Of a stretch of 64,000 nt of DNA, positions 18,421 through 27,059 are shown piece by piece. Both the position numbers and the translations under genes were made by a program. This DNA comes from Gimesia maris (GTDB lineage Bacteria > Planctomycetota > Planctomycetia > Planctomycetales > Planctomycetaceae): NCBI RefSeq assembly GCF_008298035.1, contig NZ_CP042910.1:6200001-6264000 (forward strand), given 5' to 3'. Below the pieces are notes generated by a model. The model did no database searches, was not told the origin of the DNA, and worked only from the letters and a program-made list of their open reading frames with translations. Positions within the stretch are counted from its first letter, which is position 1; each line of letters begins with the position of its first letter.

Positions 18421-19449
18421 TTAACAGCTTTCTGAATCGGCCCCTGATTCATGCCCCCCCTCCAGTTCTTCCAGCTCATTCTCGGCTTCCTGCTCTGCTT
18501 CACTGAATTTTAAACCTTCCCGGTTCGAATAGTACAAGCCAATAATTGTAACGGGAAAATACTGTGAGAGCTGATAGTATATCGAGGCAGAAAAAGCATC
18601 TGCACTGGCAACGCCGAATGCCTTAAGACTCACGGAAAAGCAAAGCTGAACCACCCCAAAAAATCCAGGTGTTGAAGGGACAATGACCCCGAACGCCGTG
18701 ACACCCAGTACAACAAAAGCTGCCAGGGGCGAGACCTGAATATTAAAACTCCAGAGTGCAATATAGATACTCAGACCATTGAAAAGCCATTGCGCAAATG
18801 AGGTCCAGATGATCCCGAAGCAGAGTCGCTTACTTTTCAATGATGTCATCCCCAAAGCGCCTGCCCGCATCATTTCCAGTACAAGATGGGTCAGTTTCTC
18901 TGGTAAAAAAGGGAGATAGCTGAAAATACTGCGAAACAGACGAATCACAGCCTCGGTCCAGATAATATATGCCGCTACCGCAATGATCATGACCACAATC
19001 CCGGATGCGACAATGAGGCTGATCGTATGATATCTTTCCGGGAGATTGGGGGCAAAATAGATCCCGATACCCAGATAACAGAGAATTGCAATCACATCAA
19101 ACAACCGTTCCAGAACCAGGGTGGACAGGACCGTTGTTTTCGGGATTTGAAACTGGCGACTCAATACATAGACACGCAAAAACTCTCCCAGGTGGGCAGG
19201 CAGGATGTTATTTCCCATAAAACCAATCATCATTGCCGGCGTAACCTGGGCAACGGTCAGTTTTTTGATGGGTTCCAGCAGCATTTGCCAGCGCACTGCT
19301 TTCAGCCAGTAAAACATAAACAGCGCCCCCAGCATCAAAGGCAGCGTCCAGTAATTGGCGCGTTTGAAACTGGTGTAGATCTGCTCAAAGTCAATTCCCC
19401 AGACGGCTGCCACCAGGCAGACAATTGTGACAATTAAACCGAGTAGCAA
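18421..19449 (-). CDS. LPG-synthase-type flippase-like membrane protein (UPF0104)
   Basis: About 342 residues with seven or eight hydrophobic segments, matching the lysylphosphatidylglycerol synthase transmembrane / UPF0104 family. Members without the C-terminal aminoacyltransferase are thought to move or shield lipids or glycolipids. Seen: WLKAVRWQMLLEP, the conserved GFMGNNILPAHLGEFLRVYVL block and PGFFGVVQLCFS near the end. The tail is very acidic (a run of Glu and Asp in the last 30 residues). The start is a problem. The TTG at 19449 has no ribosome binding site. The same frame continues upstream through a Lys-rich segment to an ATC codon at 19473 that lies 8 bases after AGGAG, giving an N-terminus much more typical of the family. 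Confidence 0.85.
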   Translation of the reverse strand: MLLGLIVTIVCLVAAVWGIDFEQIYTSFKRANYWTLPLMLGALFMFYWLKAVRWQMLLEPIKKLTVAQVTPAMMIGFMGNNILPAHLGEFLRVYVLSRQFQIPKTTVLSTLVLERLFDVIAILCYLGIGIYFAPNLPERYHTISLIVASGIVVMIIAVAAYIIWTEAVIRLFRSIFSYLPFLPEKLTHLVLEMMRAGALGMTSLKSKRLCFGIIWTSFAQWLFNGLSIYIALWSFNIQVSPLAAFVVLGVTAFGVIVPSTPGFFGVVQLCFSVSLKAFGVASADAFSASIYYQLSQYFPVTIIGLYYSNREGLKFSEAEQEAENELEELEGGHESGADSESC

Positions 19450-19473
19450 CTTGATGAACTTTGACTTGTTGAT

Positions 19474-19847
19474 CGGAACAACTCCTGAAATAACCTGCGT
19501 GTTTTAAAACTCCCAGCATCGCTGGAGTGGAATCGTTTTTGACGAACCATCCGCAAAAATCATACAGCATTCTATTTAGTGCTGCTATCTGAATATCATC
19601 GCCATACCGCTAACTCTTCCCATTTTCACACATTCTGTCAATTTGCAGCAGGAATTTTTTACAATATTGATACCTTTGAGTTAAAACCTCTTGCCAACTT
19701 AATCAGAGAATTTTATCCTGCTCACCTCTTCGTATGTTTCTCCGAACCTTTCCTGTTTCACCAGACATGCGAAGCCTACCCCGGAAACATTCCCGTCCGG
19801 ATTGACTGGAATATTTAATCAAGGGACTGAACGCAAGGAGCTCATGG
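19474..19847. other. Divergent intergenic region
   Basis: About 375 bases between the membrane protein gene (minus) and the zinc-ribbon gene (plus). No RNA gene, repeat or credible small gene seen. It should contain both promoters. Confidence 0.5.
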
Positions 19848-20165
19848 ATGAGCATTTTAAAAGTCTATTACCCGGATGAACCCCAGACCGAGCCGGTCGT
19901 CTCTCTGGAAGAAACCACCCCCATGATTCTGCCGTTTCGGCGAGCGAGTGTGAAGAAATCACATAACCGCAATCAGGAAGACTGGGTTCTGAAACGCGCC
20001 CGTACCATTTTCCTGAATCAGCAATGCACCGACTGTGGCAGCTCGGCTGTAGAAAAGCTGGAACTCCGAGACGGTCTGCTGAACCAGAAAAATCGTCTGA
20101 TTCCCGGTACTGCAACAGTCGTCGGGTTTCGCTGTCATTCCTGTGATTCGGAATGGCCTGCGTAA
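19848..20165 (+). CDS. Small zinc-ribbon protein
   Basis: 105 residues of unknown function. Two Cys-x-x-Cys pairs (CTDC near residue 61 and CHSC near residue 97), about 32 residues apart, form a likely zinc ribbon. The N-terminal half is polar with a basic stretch (RRASVKKSHNRNQEDWVLKRAR). The start ATG at 19848 has AAGGAG 7 bases upstream. I prefer this frame to the overlapping minus-strand frame because of the ribosome binding site and the cysteine pattern. It is convergent with the AAA ATPase gene (21-base gap). It may bind nucleic acid or protein; no partner is evident. Confidence 0.75.
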   Translation: MSILKVYYPDEPQTEPVVSLEETTPMILPFRRASVKKSHNRNQEDWVLKRARTIFLNQQCTDCGSSAVEKLELRDGLLNQKNRLIPGTATVVGFRCHSCDSEWPA

Positions 20166-20186
20166 TCAGGCAGCAGACTGCCGATT

Positions 20187-21770
20187 TCACATCACGGAAA
20201 AATAGTTTTCGACAGCAAAATCAAAGGCGCCCGGCGTCAGTTTTCGCGGGACTTCTTTGTAGACGCAGAAGTTCTTGACCTGCAGCAGCAGGTCGCGGGG
20301 CTGACAGGCACGAAACGGTCGATTGACGGCCTTATAATGAGTATCGATCAGATACTGAAATGCCTGTTCGTCGAACTGAAAACCCATCATCGGTGCCATC
20401 AATTCGAAGAGAGCCCGAAATTCTTCTTCTGAAGGATCCAGGGCTTCAATCTTGTAGGGAATCCGGCGCAGAAACGCTGCATCCACCAGATCCTTCGGCT
20501 CAAGGTTTGTCGAAAAGATAATCAGCTGGTCAAAGGGAACCTGAATCTTCTTACCGCTGGGCAGATTCAAAAAGTCATACCGTTTTTCCAGGGGTACAAT
20601 CCAGCGGTTGAGCAGTTCATCGACAGGCATGCGCTGACGTCCAAAGTCGTCAATCACAAACGTCCCGCAGTTACTTTTTAACTGCAGTGGTGCCTCGCAG
20701 ATCTTTGTCTGCGGGTTTTGAGTGATTTCCAGCTCTTTCATGGTTAACTCACCACCGGCAATCACTGTCGGGCGGACAATCTGTACCCAGCGCGGATCGA
20801 TGCCTGACAAATCAAACAGTCCCTCCGAATGATCCTCCTGAATCACCTCTTCATGCAAGCCGGGATCGAATATACGTATAATATCTCCATCGATACCCAG
20901 GCAACGGGGAATCCAGATCGTCGAACCGAAGGCTTTTGTAATCCGTTCGGCAATACTGGTTTTTCCATTGCCGGCTTCACCAAATAGAAACATCCCGCGG
21001 CCCGAATTCACGGCAGGCCCCAGCCGATCCAGCATCTTGGGATTGATAATCAGATCAGAAAAAGCCGCTTTTAAATCCGCCTCGGTCGCTTCCTGCTTGG
21101 CAATGCTCTGCATTTCCATCGCCTTCAGATAATCCTTGAAGCTCACCGGAGCAGAACCAAAGTAAGTACACTCCTGCGTGTATCGACGGGCACGTTCCCG
21201 GCCCAGTTCCGTAATGGTAAACTCGTAGTCCCCCATCTCCGCTGTACCACCGAAGGCGACCAGTTGATCCTGCTTGGCCCGCTTCAGAATGGTATCCACG
21301 ATTCCAAAGGGAAGCTTGATCTGCGCACAGATCTGACGACCGGTCTGCGTTCCTTTCGCGAGCAGATACTTCAGGATCAGACGCTCAATTTCGTCCTGGG
21401 TTAATCCGGTATCTTCCAGAGTTTCCGGACAATGCGGGATAAATTTCCCTTCGGCCTCTTCGCTGTCTCCTTTCAACAGAGACTGAACCCGGTTGAATAA
21501 CTGGCTGAGATGCTGATCTTTTCCAATGACCCGCATGGGTTCACTCACTCCCTTTGACAGGGGTAAGTGAGCAGCAACAATACTGCTTTTTGATGTTTTT
21601 TCTGTCCCTGACTCGCCGGAATCCTCATCCGAATTGAGATTCAACATACTGAGTGAAGCGAGCAGCTCTTCTGTATTGACCGCATTGGAAGCGGTACGAC
21701 CCGGTTTTCCGGAGTCACTGTTTTCCGATTTGGAATTCACTGCCACAGATTCGGAATCATTCGCTGACAT
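20187..21770 (-). CDS. AAA ATPase with N-terminal winged-helix-like domain
   Basis: 527 residues. Residues ~1-90 are Ser/Asp/Glu-rich and probably disordered. Residues ~110-190 look like a winged helix ([18 protein letters not shown] through the [22 protein letters not shown] wing). The ATPase domain has Walker [10 protein letters not shown] near residues 270-278 and a Walker B-like [10 protein letters not shown] sensor segment IIFSTNLEP follows, then FLRRIPYKI containing a likely arginine finger. The layout resembles 'predicted ATPases with chaperone activity' common in planctomycetes and near pilus or secretion genes. The substrate is unknown and no partner gene lies adjacent, since the zinc-ribbon gene is convergent. 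No signal peptide. No clear ribosome binding site at the ATG. Confidence 0.85.
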   Translation of the reverse strand: MSANDSESVAVNSKSENSDSGKPGRTASNAVNTEELLASLSMLNLNSDEDSGESGTEKTSKSSIVAAHLPLSKGVSEPMRVIGKDQHLSQLFNRVQSLLKGDSEEAEGKFIPHCPETLEDTGLTQDEIERLILKYLLAKGTQTGRQICAQIKLPFGIVDTILKRAKQDQLVAFGGTAEMGDYEFTITELGRERARRYTQECTYFGSAPVSFKDYLKAMEMQSIAKQEATEADLKAAFSDLIINPKMLDRLGPAVNSGRGMFLFGEAGNGKTSIAERITKAFGSTIWIPRCLGIDGDIIRIFDPGLHEEVIQEDHSEGLFDLSGIDPRWVQIVRPTVIAGGELTMKELEITQNPQTKICEAPLQLKSNCGTFVIDDFGRQRMPVDELLNRWIVPLEKRYDFLNLPSGKKIQVPFDQLIIFSTNLEPKDLVDAAFLRRIPYKIEALDPSEEEFRALFELMAPMMGFQFDEQAFQYLIDTHYKAVNRPFRACQPRDLLLQVKNFCVYKEVPRKLTPGAFDFAVENYFSVM

Positions 21771-22128
21771 ATTCGGTTCACAATCAATTATCTGCGCTGA
21801 ATTAATAATGAGAGGGTCATCTGATTTCAGAATTTCCAGATGAGTCAGATGTGTCTGTTAGAAAATGCGGCCCGAAATGCAATATGCAAATTAAGCATAG
21901 TACTCAAAACCAAAGAGTCAAACGCTTTCTCTCAACCCGGGTGCCGATTGTATCGTGCATAGTGATTAAGCATCGGAAGTCGAGTGGAACGGTTGTTTTT
22001 TATAAACATTACTACGCTCAGTCACTTCCTGTTTGACTTGATATCCGTGTGACCTAGATTCCTTCTGTGGGAGTATTTACTCACCCCATTTCAGATCTGA
22101 TCTTTCTCTTTATCGTACTGGCTCATCT
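21771..22128. promoter_or_regulatory. Divergent promoter region ahead of the amide/carrier operon
   Basis: About 358 bases without a credible gene. TTGACT (22033-22038) and TAGATT (22055-22060), 16 bases apart, form a candidate promoter for the five-gene operon starting at 22129. The opposite promoter for the AAA ATPase gene was not resolved. Confidence 0.35.
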
Positions 22129-24102
22129 ATGTGTGGAATTGCAGGCATCATTCGTTCTGACCAGGCTTCGGTCCTTAAGTCAGAATTAAATGCCATGATT
22201 GAAACGCTGAACCATCGGGGACCTGATGCATCAGGAGTCTCGACGTGTGGGCCAGTCGGTTTCGCACACAGCCGACTAAGTATTGTCGATCTCGCCGGGG
22301 GACTGCAGCCTATGCAGACACCTGATGGCCTGCTGACAGTTACTTTTAATGGTGAGATTTTTAACCATATCGAATTGCGTGCTCAGCTCAAAAGCAAAGG
22401 ATATGAGTTTCGCACCCATTCCGATACGGAAGTCATATTGCACATGTACGCGGAATACGGCCCGGAATGTGTTCAGCACTTTAACGGGCAATGGGCCTTT
22501 GCCATCCATGACCGTAAACGCCAGGAAGTCTTCCTCTCCCGCGATCGTATGGGAATCCGCCCGCTGGTTTATACTCAGACTCAGGGTCGACTGTGTTTCG
22601 CTTCCGAAGTCAAAGCATTATTTGCACTGACTGATGTCAAACGGGAAGTGGATCTGACCGCTTTAAACGAGCTGTTCACATTCTGGTCACCCCTCCCCCC
22701 CCGAACATTTTTTGCGGGTATCAATGAACTGCCTCCGGCACACTCGATGATTGTGAAGAATGGCCAGGTCAAAATCTGGCAATACTGGCATCTCGACTAC
22801 CAGCCCAATGAAGAGAATCGGTCGCTGGATGACTGGGCAGATGAACTGCGCGATCTGTTGATCAACGCGACTCAACTCCGATTACGTGCCGATGTATCTG
22901 TCGGCGCTTACCTCAGTGGTGGACTCGATTCCTCTGTCACCGCGGCAATCATTCGCAATTACACGAATGCCCCCCTGAATACTTTTTCGCTGAATTTCAA
23001 CGACAAAGATTATGACGAAAGCAGTTACCAGCAGGAAATGATTCGCGAACTGGGAACAGATCACCAGACGGTCTGCTGCTCTTACGAAGATATCGGGCGA
23101 ATTTTCCCCACTGTCATTCAACACACAGAAAAACCGGTTCTGCGAACTGCCCCCGCTCCCATGTACCTGCTGTCCAAACTCGTTCGGGACAGTCAATTCA
23201 AGGTCGTCATGACCGGCGAAGGTGCCGACGAAGTTCTGGGGGGATACGATATTTTTAAAGAGACCAAAATCCGCCGCTTCTGGAGCCGTCAACCTGATTC
23301 GGCAATCAGGCCGCTGTTGCTGAAACGACTCTATCCATATATGAAAAATCTGCAGGCACAGTCCCCTGCTTATCTCAAGGCATTTTTCAAGATCCGTCAG
23401 GATGAAATCGACAGCCCGTTCTTTTCACATCTGCCACGCTGGGATTTGACATCGAAACTGAAAACATTCTTCAGTGATGATGTCAAACAACAACTGGTCA
23501 ATCAGAATCCCTTCACTGACTTTGAAAGCCAACTACCTGGTCAGTTCTCCGAATGGCCATCTTTCTGTCAGGCACAATACCTGGAGTCAATCAACCTGAT
23601 GCCAGGCTATATTCTCTCCTCACAGGGAGACCGTATGGCAATGGGAAATTCGATTGAAGGCCGCTTCCCGTTCCTTGATTATCGCGTTGTCGAGTTCGCA
23701 TCCCGTATCCCCGTGCGATTTAAAATGAACGGCTTGGACGAAAAATATCTGCTGAAATACGCCATGCGGGATCTGATTCCCGACAGTATCCGCAAACGCC
23801 CCAAGCAACCTTACCGCGCTCCCGATGCCCATAGTTTCATTGATACAGAGAAACAATCGGCCCGATTTGAATACGTGAACCACTTATTGTCAGCAGAGAA
23901 ACTTCAGGCAAATGGATTGTTCCAGCCAGAGGCAGTTCAACGTCTCGTCAAAAAAATCGAACAGGGACGTGCGATTGGCACGCGAGACAATATGGCATTG
24001 GTGGGAATTCTTTCAACACAGTTACTGGTCGAACAGATGATCCACGGACAGACCGTTTCTTCAAATCAGACCAGTACGGTAAATGCAACATCACTTGCAT
24101 AA
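22129..24102 (+). CDS. Glutamine-dependent asparagine synthase-like amidotransferase
   Basis: 657 residues. The N-terminal Ntn glutaminase domain starts with MCGIAGI, so Cys2 is the nucleophile after Met removal. It contains NHRGPDASG, HSRLSIVD and FNGEIFNH, all expected of class II glutaminases. The C-terminal ATP-pyrophosphatase domain carries LSGGLDSS at about residues 262-269 and TGEGADEVLGGYD further on. Glutamine supplies ammonia to an AMP-activated carboxylate. Relatives with this length and setting occur in exopolysaccharide/exosortase-type clusters rather than in asparagine biosynthesis. First gene of a five-gene series with gaps of 50, 19, 76 and 13 bases, so the acceptor is probably the acid handled by the downstream carrier protein and ligase. 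I do not assign asnB because of that context. Confidence 0.9.
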   Translation: MCGIAGIIRSDQASVLKSELNAMIETLNHRGPDASGVSTCGPVGFAHSRLSIVDLAGGLQPMQTPDGLLTVTFNGEIFNHIELRAQLKSKGYEFRTHSDTEVILHMYAEYGPECVQHFNGQWAFAIHDRKRQEVFLSRDRMGIRPLVYTQTQGRLCFASEVKALFALTDVKREVDLTALNELFTFWSPLPPRTFFAGINELPPAHSMIVKNGQVKIWQYWHLDYQPNEENRSLDDWADELRDLLINATQLRLRADVSVGAYLSGGLDSSVTAAIIRNYTNAPLNTFSLNFNDKDYDESSYQQEMIRELGTDHQTVCCSYEDIGRIFPTVIQHTEKPVLRTAPAPMYLLSKLVRDSQFKVVMTGEGADEVLGGYDIFKETKIRRFWSRQPDSAIRPLLLKRLYPYMKNLQAQSPAYLKAFFKIRQDEIDSPFFSHLPRWDLTSKLKTFFSDDVKQQLVNQNPFTDFESQLPGQFSEWPSFCQAQYLESINLMPGYILSSQGDRMAMGNSIEGRFPFLDYRVVEFASRIPVRFKMNGLDEKYLLKYAMRDLIPDSIRKRPKQPYRAPDAHSFIDTEKQSARFEYVNHLLSAEKLQANGLFQPEAVQRLVKKIEQGRAIGTRDNMALVGILSTQLLVEQMIHGQTVSSNQTSTVNATSLA

Positions 24103-24152
24103 TACAAACAGTCTTTAGATTTACTTAAAAAGATAATTTCAAAGGTAGCAAA

Positions 24153-24410
24153 ATGAACTCGATCCAAAATGACGTACGAAACTTTGTCGCGGAAAACTTC
24201 CTGTTCGGCGAAGATCCGGCTTCACTTCACAATGACGACTCGTTCCTGGAGACAGGCATCATCGATTCTACGGGCGTACTGGAACTGGTCGCTTTCATTG
24301 AAGATCACTATTCCGTCGCAGTAGATGATGATGAACTGGTCCCGGAAAATCTGGACTCCATCGACCGACTGATTACTTTTATTGAATCCAAACTCAAAGA
24401 ACTGGCTTAA
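24153..24410 (+). CDS. Acyl carrier protein
   Basis: 85 residues, acidic, with the four-helix carrier pattern. The phosphopantetheine attachment serine is Ser39 in GIIDSTGVLEL, where the motif is D-S-T instead of the fatty-acid D-S-L. It is clearly distinct from a housekeeping AcpP, being without fatty acid synthesis neighbours and sitting between an amidotransferase and an AMP-forming ligase. Expected to carry the acid activated by the next gene as a thioester in the cytoplasm. Stop codon 19 bases before the ligase start, suggesting coupled translation. Confidence 0.9.
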   Translation: MNSIQNDVRNFVAENFLFGEDPASLHNDDSFLETGIIDSTGVLELVAFIEDHYSVAVDDDELVPENLDSIDRLITFIESKLKELA

Positions 24411-24429
24411 TTTCCTGAGGAGCAGGCCC

Positions 24430-25986
24430 TTGTTGCTGCAATCATTTTTAGAAAACAGTGCGCGCGAGTATCCGGACAAAGTTGCCTTGGTCGTTGATCA
24501 GCAGCGATATACCTATCAGGATCTTGAACTGCAGAGTAATCGCCTGGCACAGGCACTCCTCCAGCGAGGACTGCAGCGCGGCGAACGTGTTGCCATTCAT
24601 CTCGATAATTCACTGGAAGCGACGGTCGCGATCTTCGCCGTATTAAAAGCGGGTGGCGTCTTTGTGATGGTCAACCCCACTACAAAGATTGATAAACTGA
24701 CCTACGTCCTGAACAACTGCAGAGCCACGACGCTGATCATTCCGAACAAAAAACAGAACCTGATCCTCGAACATGCTGCTTTGCTGCCTCATTTGAAAAC
24801 CGTCATCGCAACCGGGGCTGACTGTGATCAGCCGGAAAGTACCGAATGGCAGCTTCTGCGATATGATTCTTGGGATCAGTTGCAGAAGGAATACGCAGAT
24901 CAACTGACACCACCGGCGATTAAAACCATCAGCATCGATCTTGCTGCCCTGGTCTACACGTCGGGATCGACGGGAAATCCCAAAGGCGTTATGCTCACTC
25001 ACTTGAACATGACCTCGGCTGCCCGTTCGATAACCACTTATCTGATGAATGAACCAGCGGACATTATCTTAAATGTCCTGCCACTCTCATTCGATTATGG
25101 CCTGTACCAGTTACTGATGGCCTTCCGGGTCGGAGCAACGCTGGCGCTCGAAAAATCGTTCACGTATCCACATGCAGTACTGCAGAAAATCATCGACGAG
25201 CAGGTCACGGGATTTCCTCTCGTGCCCACCATGTCGGCGATCCTGCTCAAGATGGATCTCTCAAAGTACGATTTTTCCAACCTGCGTTACATTACTAACA
25301 CGGGAGCCGCATTACCAACCGAACATATTCTCACCTTCCGCAAACGTCTGCCACACGTTCAGATTTTCTCAATGTATGGTCTGACCGAATGCAAACGTGT
25401 TTCCTACCTTCCCCTGGATCAGGTTGATATCAGAACCGGTTCGGTCGGGATCGCCATGCCTGACTCAGAAGTCTTTATCGTTGATGATGCAGGTCACCGC
25501 CTGCCAGCGGAACAGACAGGCGAACTGGTCGTCCGCGGTGCTAATGTCATGCTTGGCTACTGGGAAGCACCTGAACGCACAGCAGAACGATTAAAGCCAG
25601 GCGAACTGCCGGGCGAAATGTATCTCTATACCGGCGACCTGTTTCGCATGGACAGGGAAGGTTACCTGTACTTTGTCGGAAGACGTGACGACATCATTAA
25701 AAGTCGAGGGGAGAAAGTCAGTCCCAAGGAAGTGGAAAACGTCCTGTTCGCACACCCGGCAATTTCCGAAGCGGCCATTATAGGAGATCCTGACCCGATT
25801 CTCGGCCAGTCGATTCGCGCCATTGTAACTGTGATGCCCGAACAGGAACTCACAGAGAAAGCAGTCATCGCTTACTGTCGCAAACACCTGGAGGATTTCA
25901 TGGTACCCCAGAAGGTGGAATTCAGGGATGAACTGCCAAAATCCCCCAATGGGAAAGTCGATAAAAAACAGCTGGTTCTTCCCTGA
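24430..25986 (+). CDS. AMP-forming acyl/aminoacyl ligase paired with a carrier protein
   Basis: 518 residues of the ANL superfamily. Core motifs: the phosphate loop VYTSGSTGNPKGVMLTH, MYGLTECKR (A5), YTGDLFRMDREGYL (A7), FVGRRDDIIKSRGEKVSP (A8) and the catalytic lysine in SPNGKVDKKQLV near the C-terminus. It adenylates a carboxylic acid and most likely transfers it to the neighbouring carrier protein. The overall pattern resembles the exosortase-A-associated ligases (TIGR03098 type), though no exosortase is present in this window. The start is TTG at 24430, or the adjacent TTG at 24433, following AGGAG at 24418-24422. The upstream in-frame ATG at 24382 lies inside the carrier gene and has no ribosome binding site. 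Confidence 0.9.
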   Translation: MLLQSFLENSAREYPDKVALVVDQQRYTYQDLELQSNRLAQALLQRGLQRGERVAIHLDNSLEATVAIFAVLKAGGVFVMVNPTTKIDKLTYVLNNCRATTLIIPNKKQNLILEHAALLPHLKTVIATGADCDQPESTEWQLLRYDSWDQLQKEYADQLTPPAIKTISIDLAALVYTSGSTGNPKGVMLTHLNMTSAARSITTYLMNEPADIILNVLPLSFDYGLYQLLMAFRVGATLALEKSFTYPHAVLQKIIDEQVTGFPLVPTMSAILLKMDLSKYDFSNLRYITNTGAALPTEHILTFRKRLPHVQIFSMYGLTECKRVSYLPLDQVDIRTGSVGIAMPDSEVFIVDDAGHRLPAEQTGELVVRGANVMLGYWEAPERTAERLKPGELPGEMYLYTGDLFRMDREGYLYFVGRRDDIIKSRGEKVSPKEVENVLFAHPAISEAAIIGDPDPILGQSIRAIVTVMPEQELTEKAVIAYCRKHLEDFMVPQKVEFRDELPKSPNGKVDKKQLVLP

Positions 25987-26062
25987 AACAGAGCTCACAA
26001 CCCACACGGAAACTTTGAATCGCACTCACGCGATAAGCATTACTCACGAGGATCGCAACACT

Positions 26063-27046
26063 ATGATTACACAAACCAGAACCTTCAAACCGGAATTACT
26101 GAATCTGGACTGCGCAGCGGAAACAGAGCGTATTGTCAGCTGGATGCAGGAAACCGTTCGCAAGACAATGCGAAAAAAAGGTGCCGTGCTGGGACTCTCT
26201 GGAGGTATCGACAGCAGCGTTGTAACGGCGCTCTGTGTGCGGGCCTTTGGTGCAGATCGTGTTCTGGGAATCATGATGCCCGAACACGATACGAAGGACG
26301 AAAGTTTAACCTTCGGCCAGTTGCTGGCAGATCATTTCAATGTGGAAGCCATCGTGGAGAACATCTCTCCCATGTTGCAGGGCGCGGGTTGCTATGAACG
26401 CCGCGACGTCGCTATCAAGCAGGTGATCCCGGAATACGAGCCTCACTGGAAATCGAAAATTGTACTGCCCAACCTGCTGAAAGAGGGGGGGTACCGTGTC
26501 TTTTCAGTCGTCGTGCAGACCCCTGAAGGCGAATTCATCAAAAAACGTCTGCCTCTCTCTGCCTACCAGACGATTGTCGCAGCGACAAACTTTAAACAAC
26601 GCTGTCGTAAGATGATGGAATACTACCACGCCGACCGATTGAACTACGCGGTTCCCGGCACTCCCAATCGCCTCGAATACGATCAGGGATTCTTCGTTAA
26701 AAACGGCGATGGTGCAGCAGACCTGAAACCGATCGCCCACCTGTATAAATCGCAGGTCTATCAACTCGCTGAGTATCTCGATGTACCGGAAGTCATTCGG
26801 ATGCGTCCACCAACCACAGACACTTATTCGCTGGAACAGTCCCAGGAAGAATTCTTCTTTGCAGTTTCATACGACAAACTCGACTGCTGCCTGTACGGTT
26901 TGAATAACGGTTATACTGCAGAGGAGACCGCCGCAGGTACCGGTCTGCCAGCCGAACAGGTTGCTCTGGTCTACGGCGATATCGAATCGAAACGCAAAGC
27001 AGGCCATTACCTGCATCTGCCGCCCCAGCTGATTGAATCCGTCTGA
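26063..27046 (+). CDS. NAD-synthase-like ATP-dependent amidase (NadE family, variant)
   Basis: 327 residues. The N-terminal ATP-pyrophosphatase loop LSGGIDSS is at residues ~45-52, and NadE-like blocks follow (FVKNGDGAADLKPIAHLYKSQVYQLAEYL, a PPTTDTY segment and SYDKLD). Two departures from classical NadE are visible. The GTGNKSE substrate loop is replaced by GTPNRLEYDQG. An insertion of roughly 40-50 residues rich in aromatic and basic residues sits between the second and third blocks (GCYERRD through GEFIKKRLP). It therefore may amidate a substrate other than deamido-NAD. There is no glutaminase domain, so ammonia could come from the operon's own amidotransferase. ATG at 26063 with ACGAGGA upstream. 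A longer reading from 25928 would overlap the ligase and is not supported. Confidence 0.85.
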   Translation: MITQTRTFKPELLNLDCAAETERIVSWMQETVRKTMRKKGAVLGLSGGIDSSVVTALCVRAFGADRVLGIMMPEHDTKDESLTFGQLLADHFNVEAIVENISPMLQGAGCYERRDVAIKQVIPEYEPHWKSKIVLPNLLKEGGYRVFSVVVQTPEGEFIKKRLPLSAYQTIVAATNFKQRCRKMMEYYHADRLNYAVPGTPNRLEYDQGFFVKNGDGAADLKPIAHLYKSQVYQLAEYLDVPEVIRMRPPTTDTYSLEQSQEEFFFAVSYDKLDCCLYGLNNGYTAEETAAGTGLPAEQVALVYGDIESKRKAGHYLHLPPQLIESV

Positions 27047-27059
27047 GTGACACTTGAAA

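Noticed and set aside
19819-20190. 123-residue minus-strand frame overlapping the zinc-ribbon gene
   Set aside because: No ribosome binding site; the plus-strand frame has AAGGAG and paired Cys-x-x-Cys motifs.
25928-26062. Longer N-terminus for the NAD-synthase-like protein
   Set aside because: It overlaps the end of the ligase in another frame and reads as non-homologous sequence; a good ribosome binding site precedes 26063.
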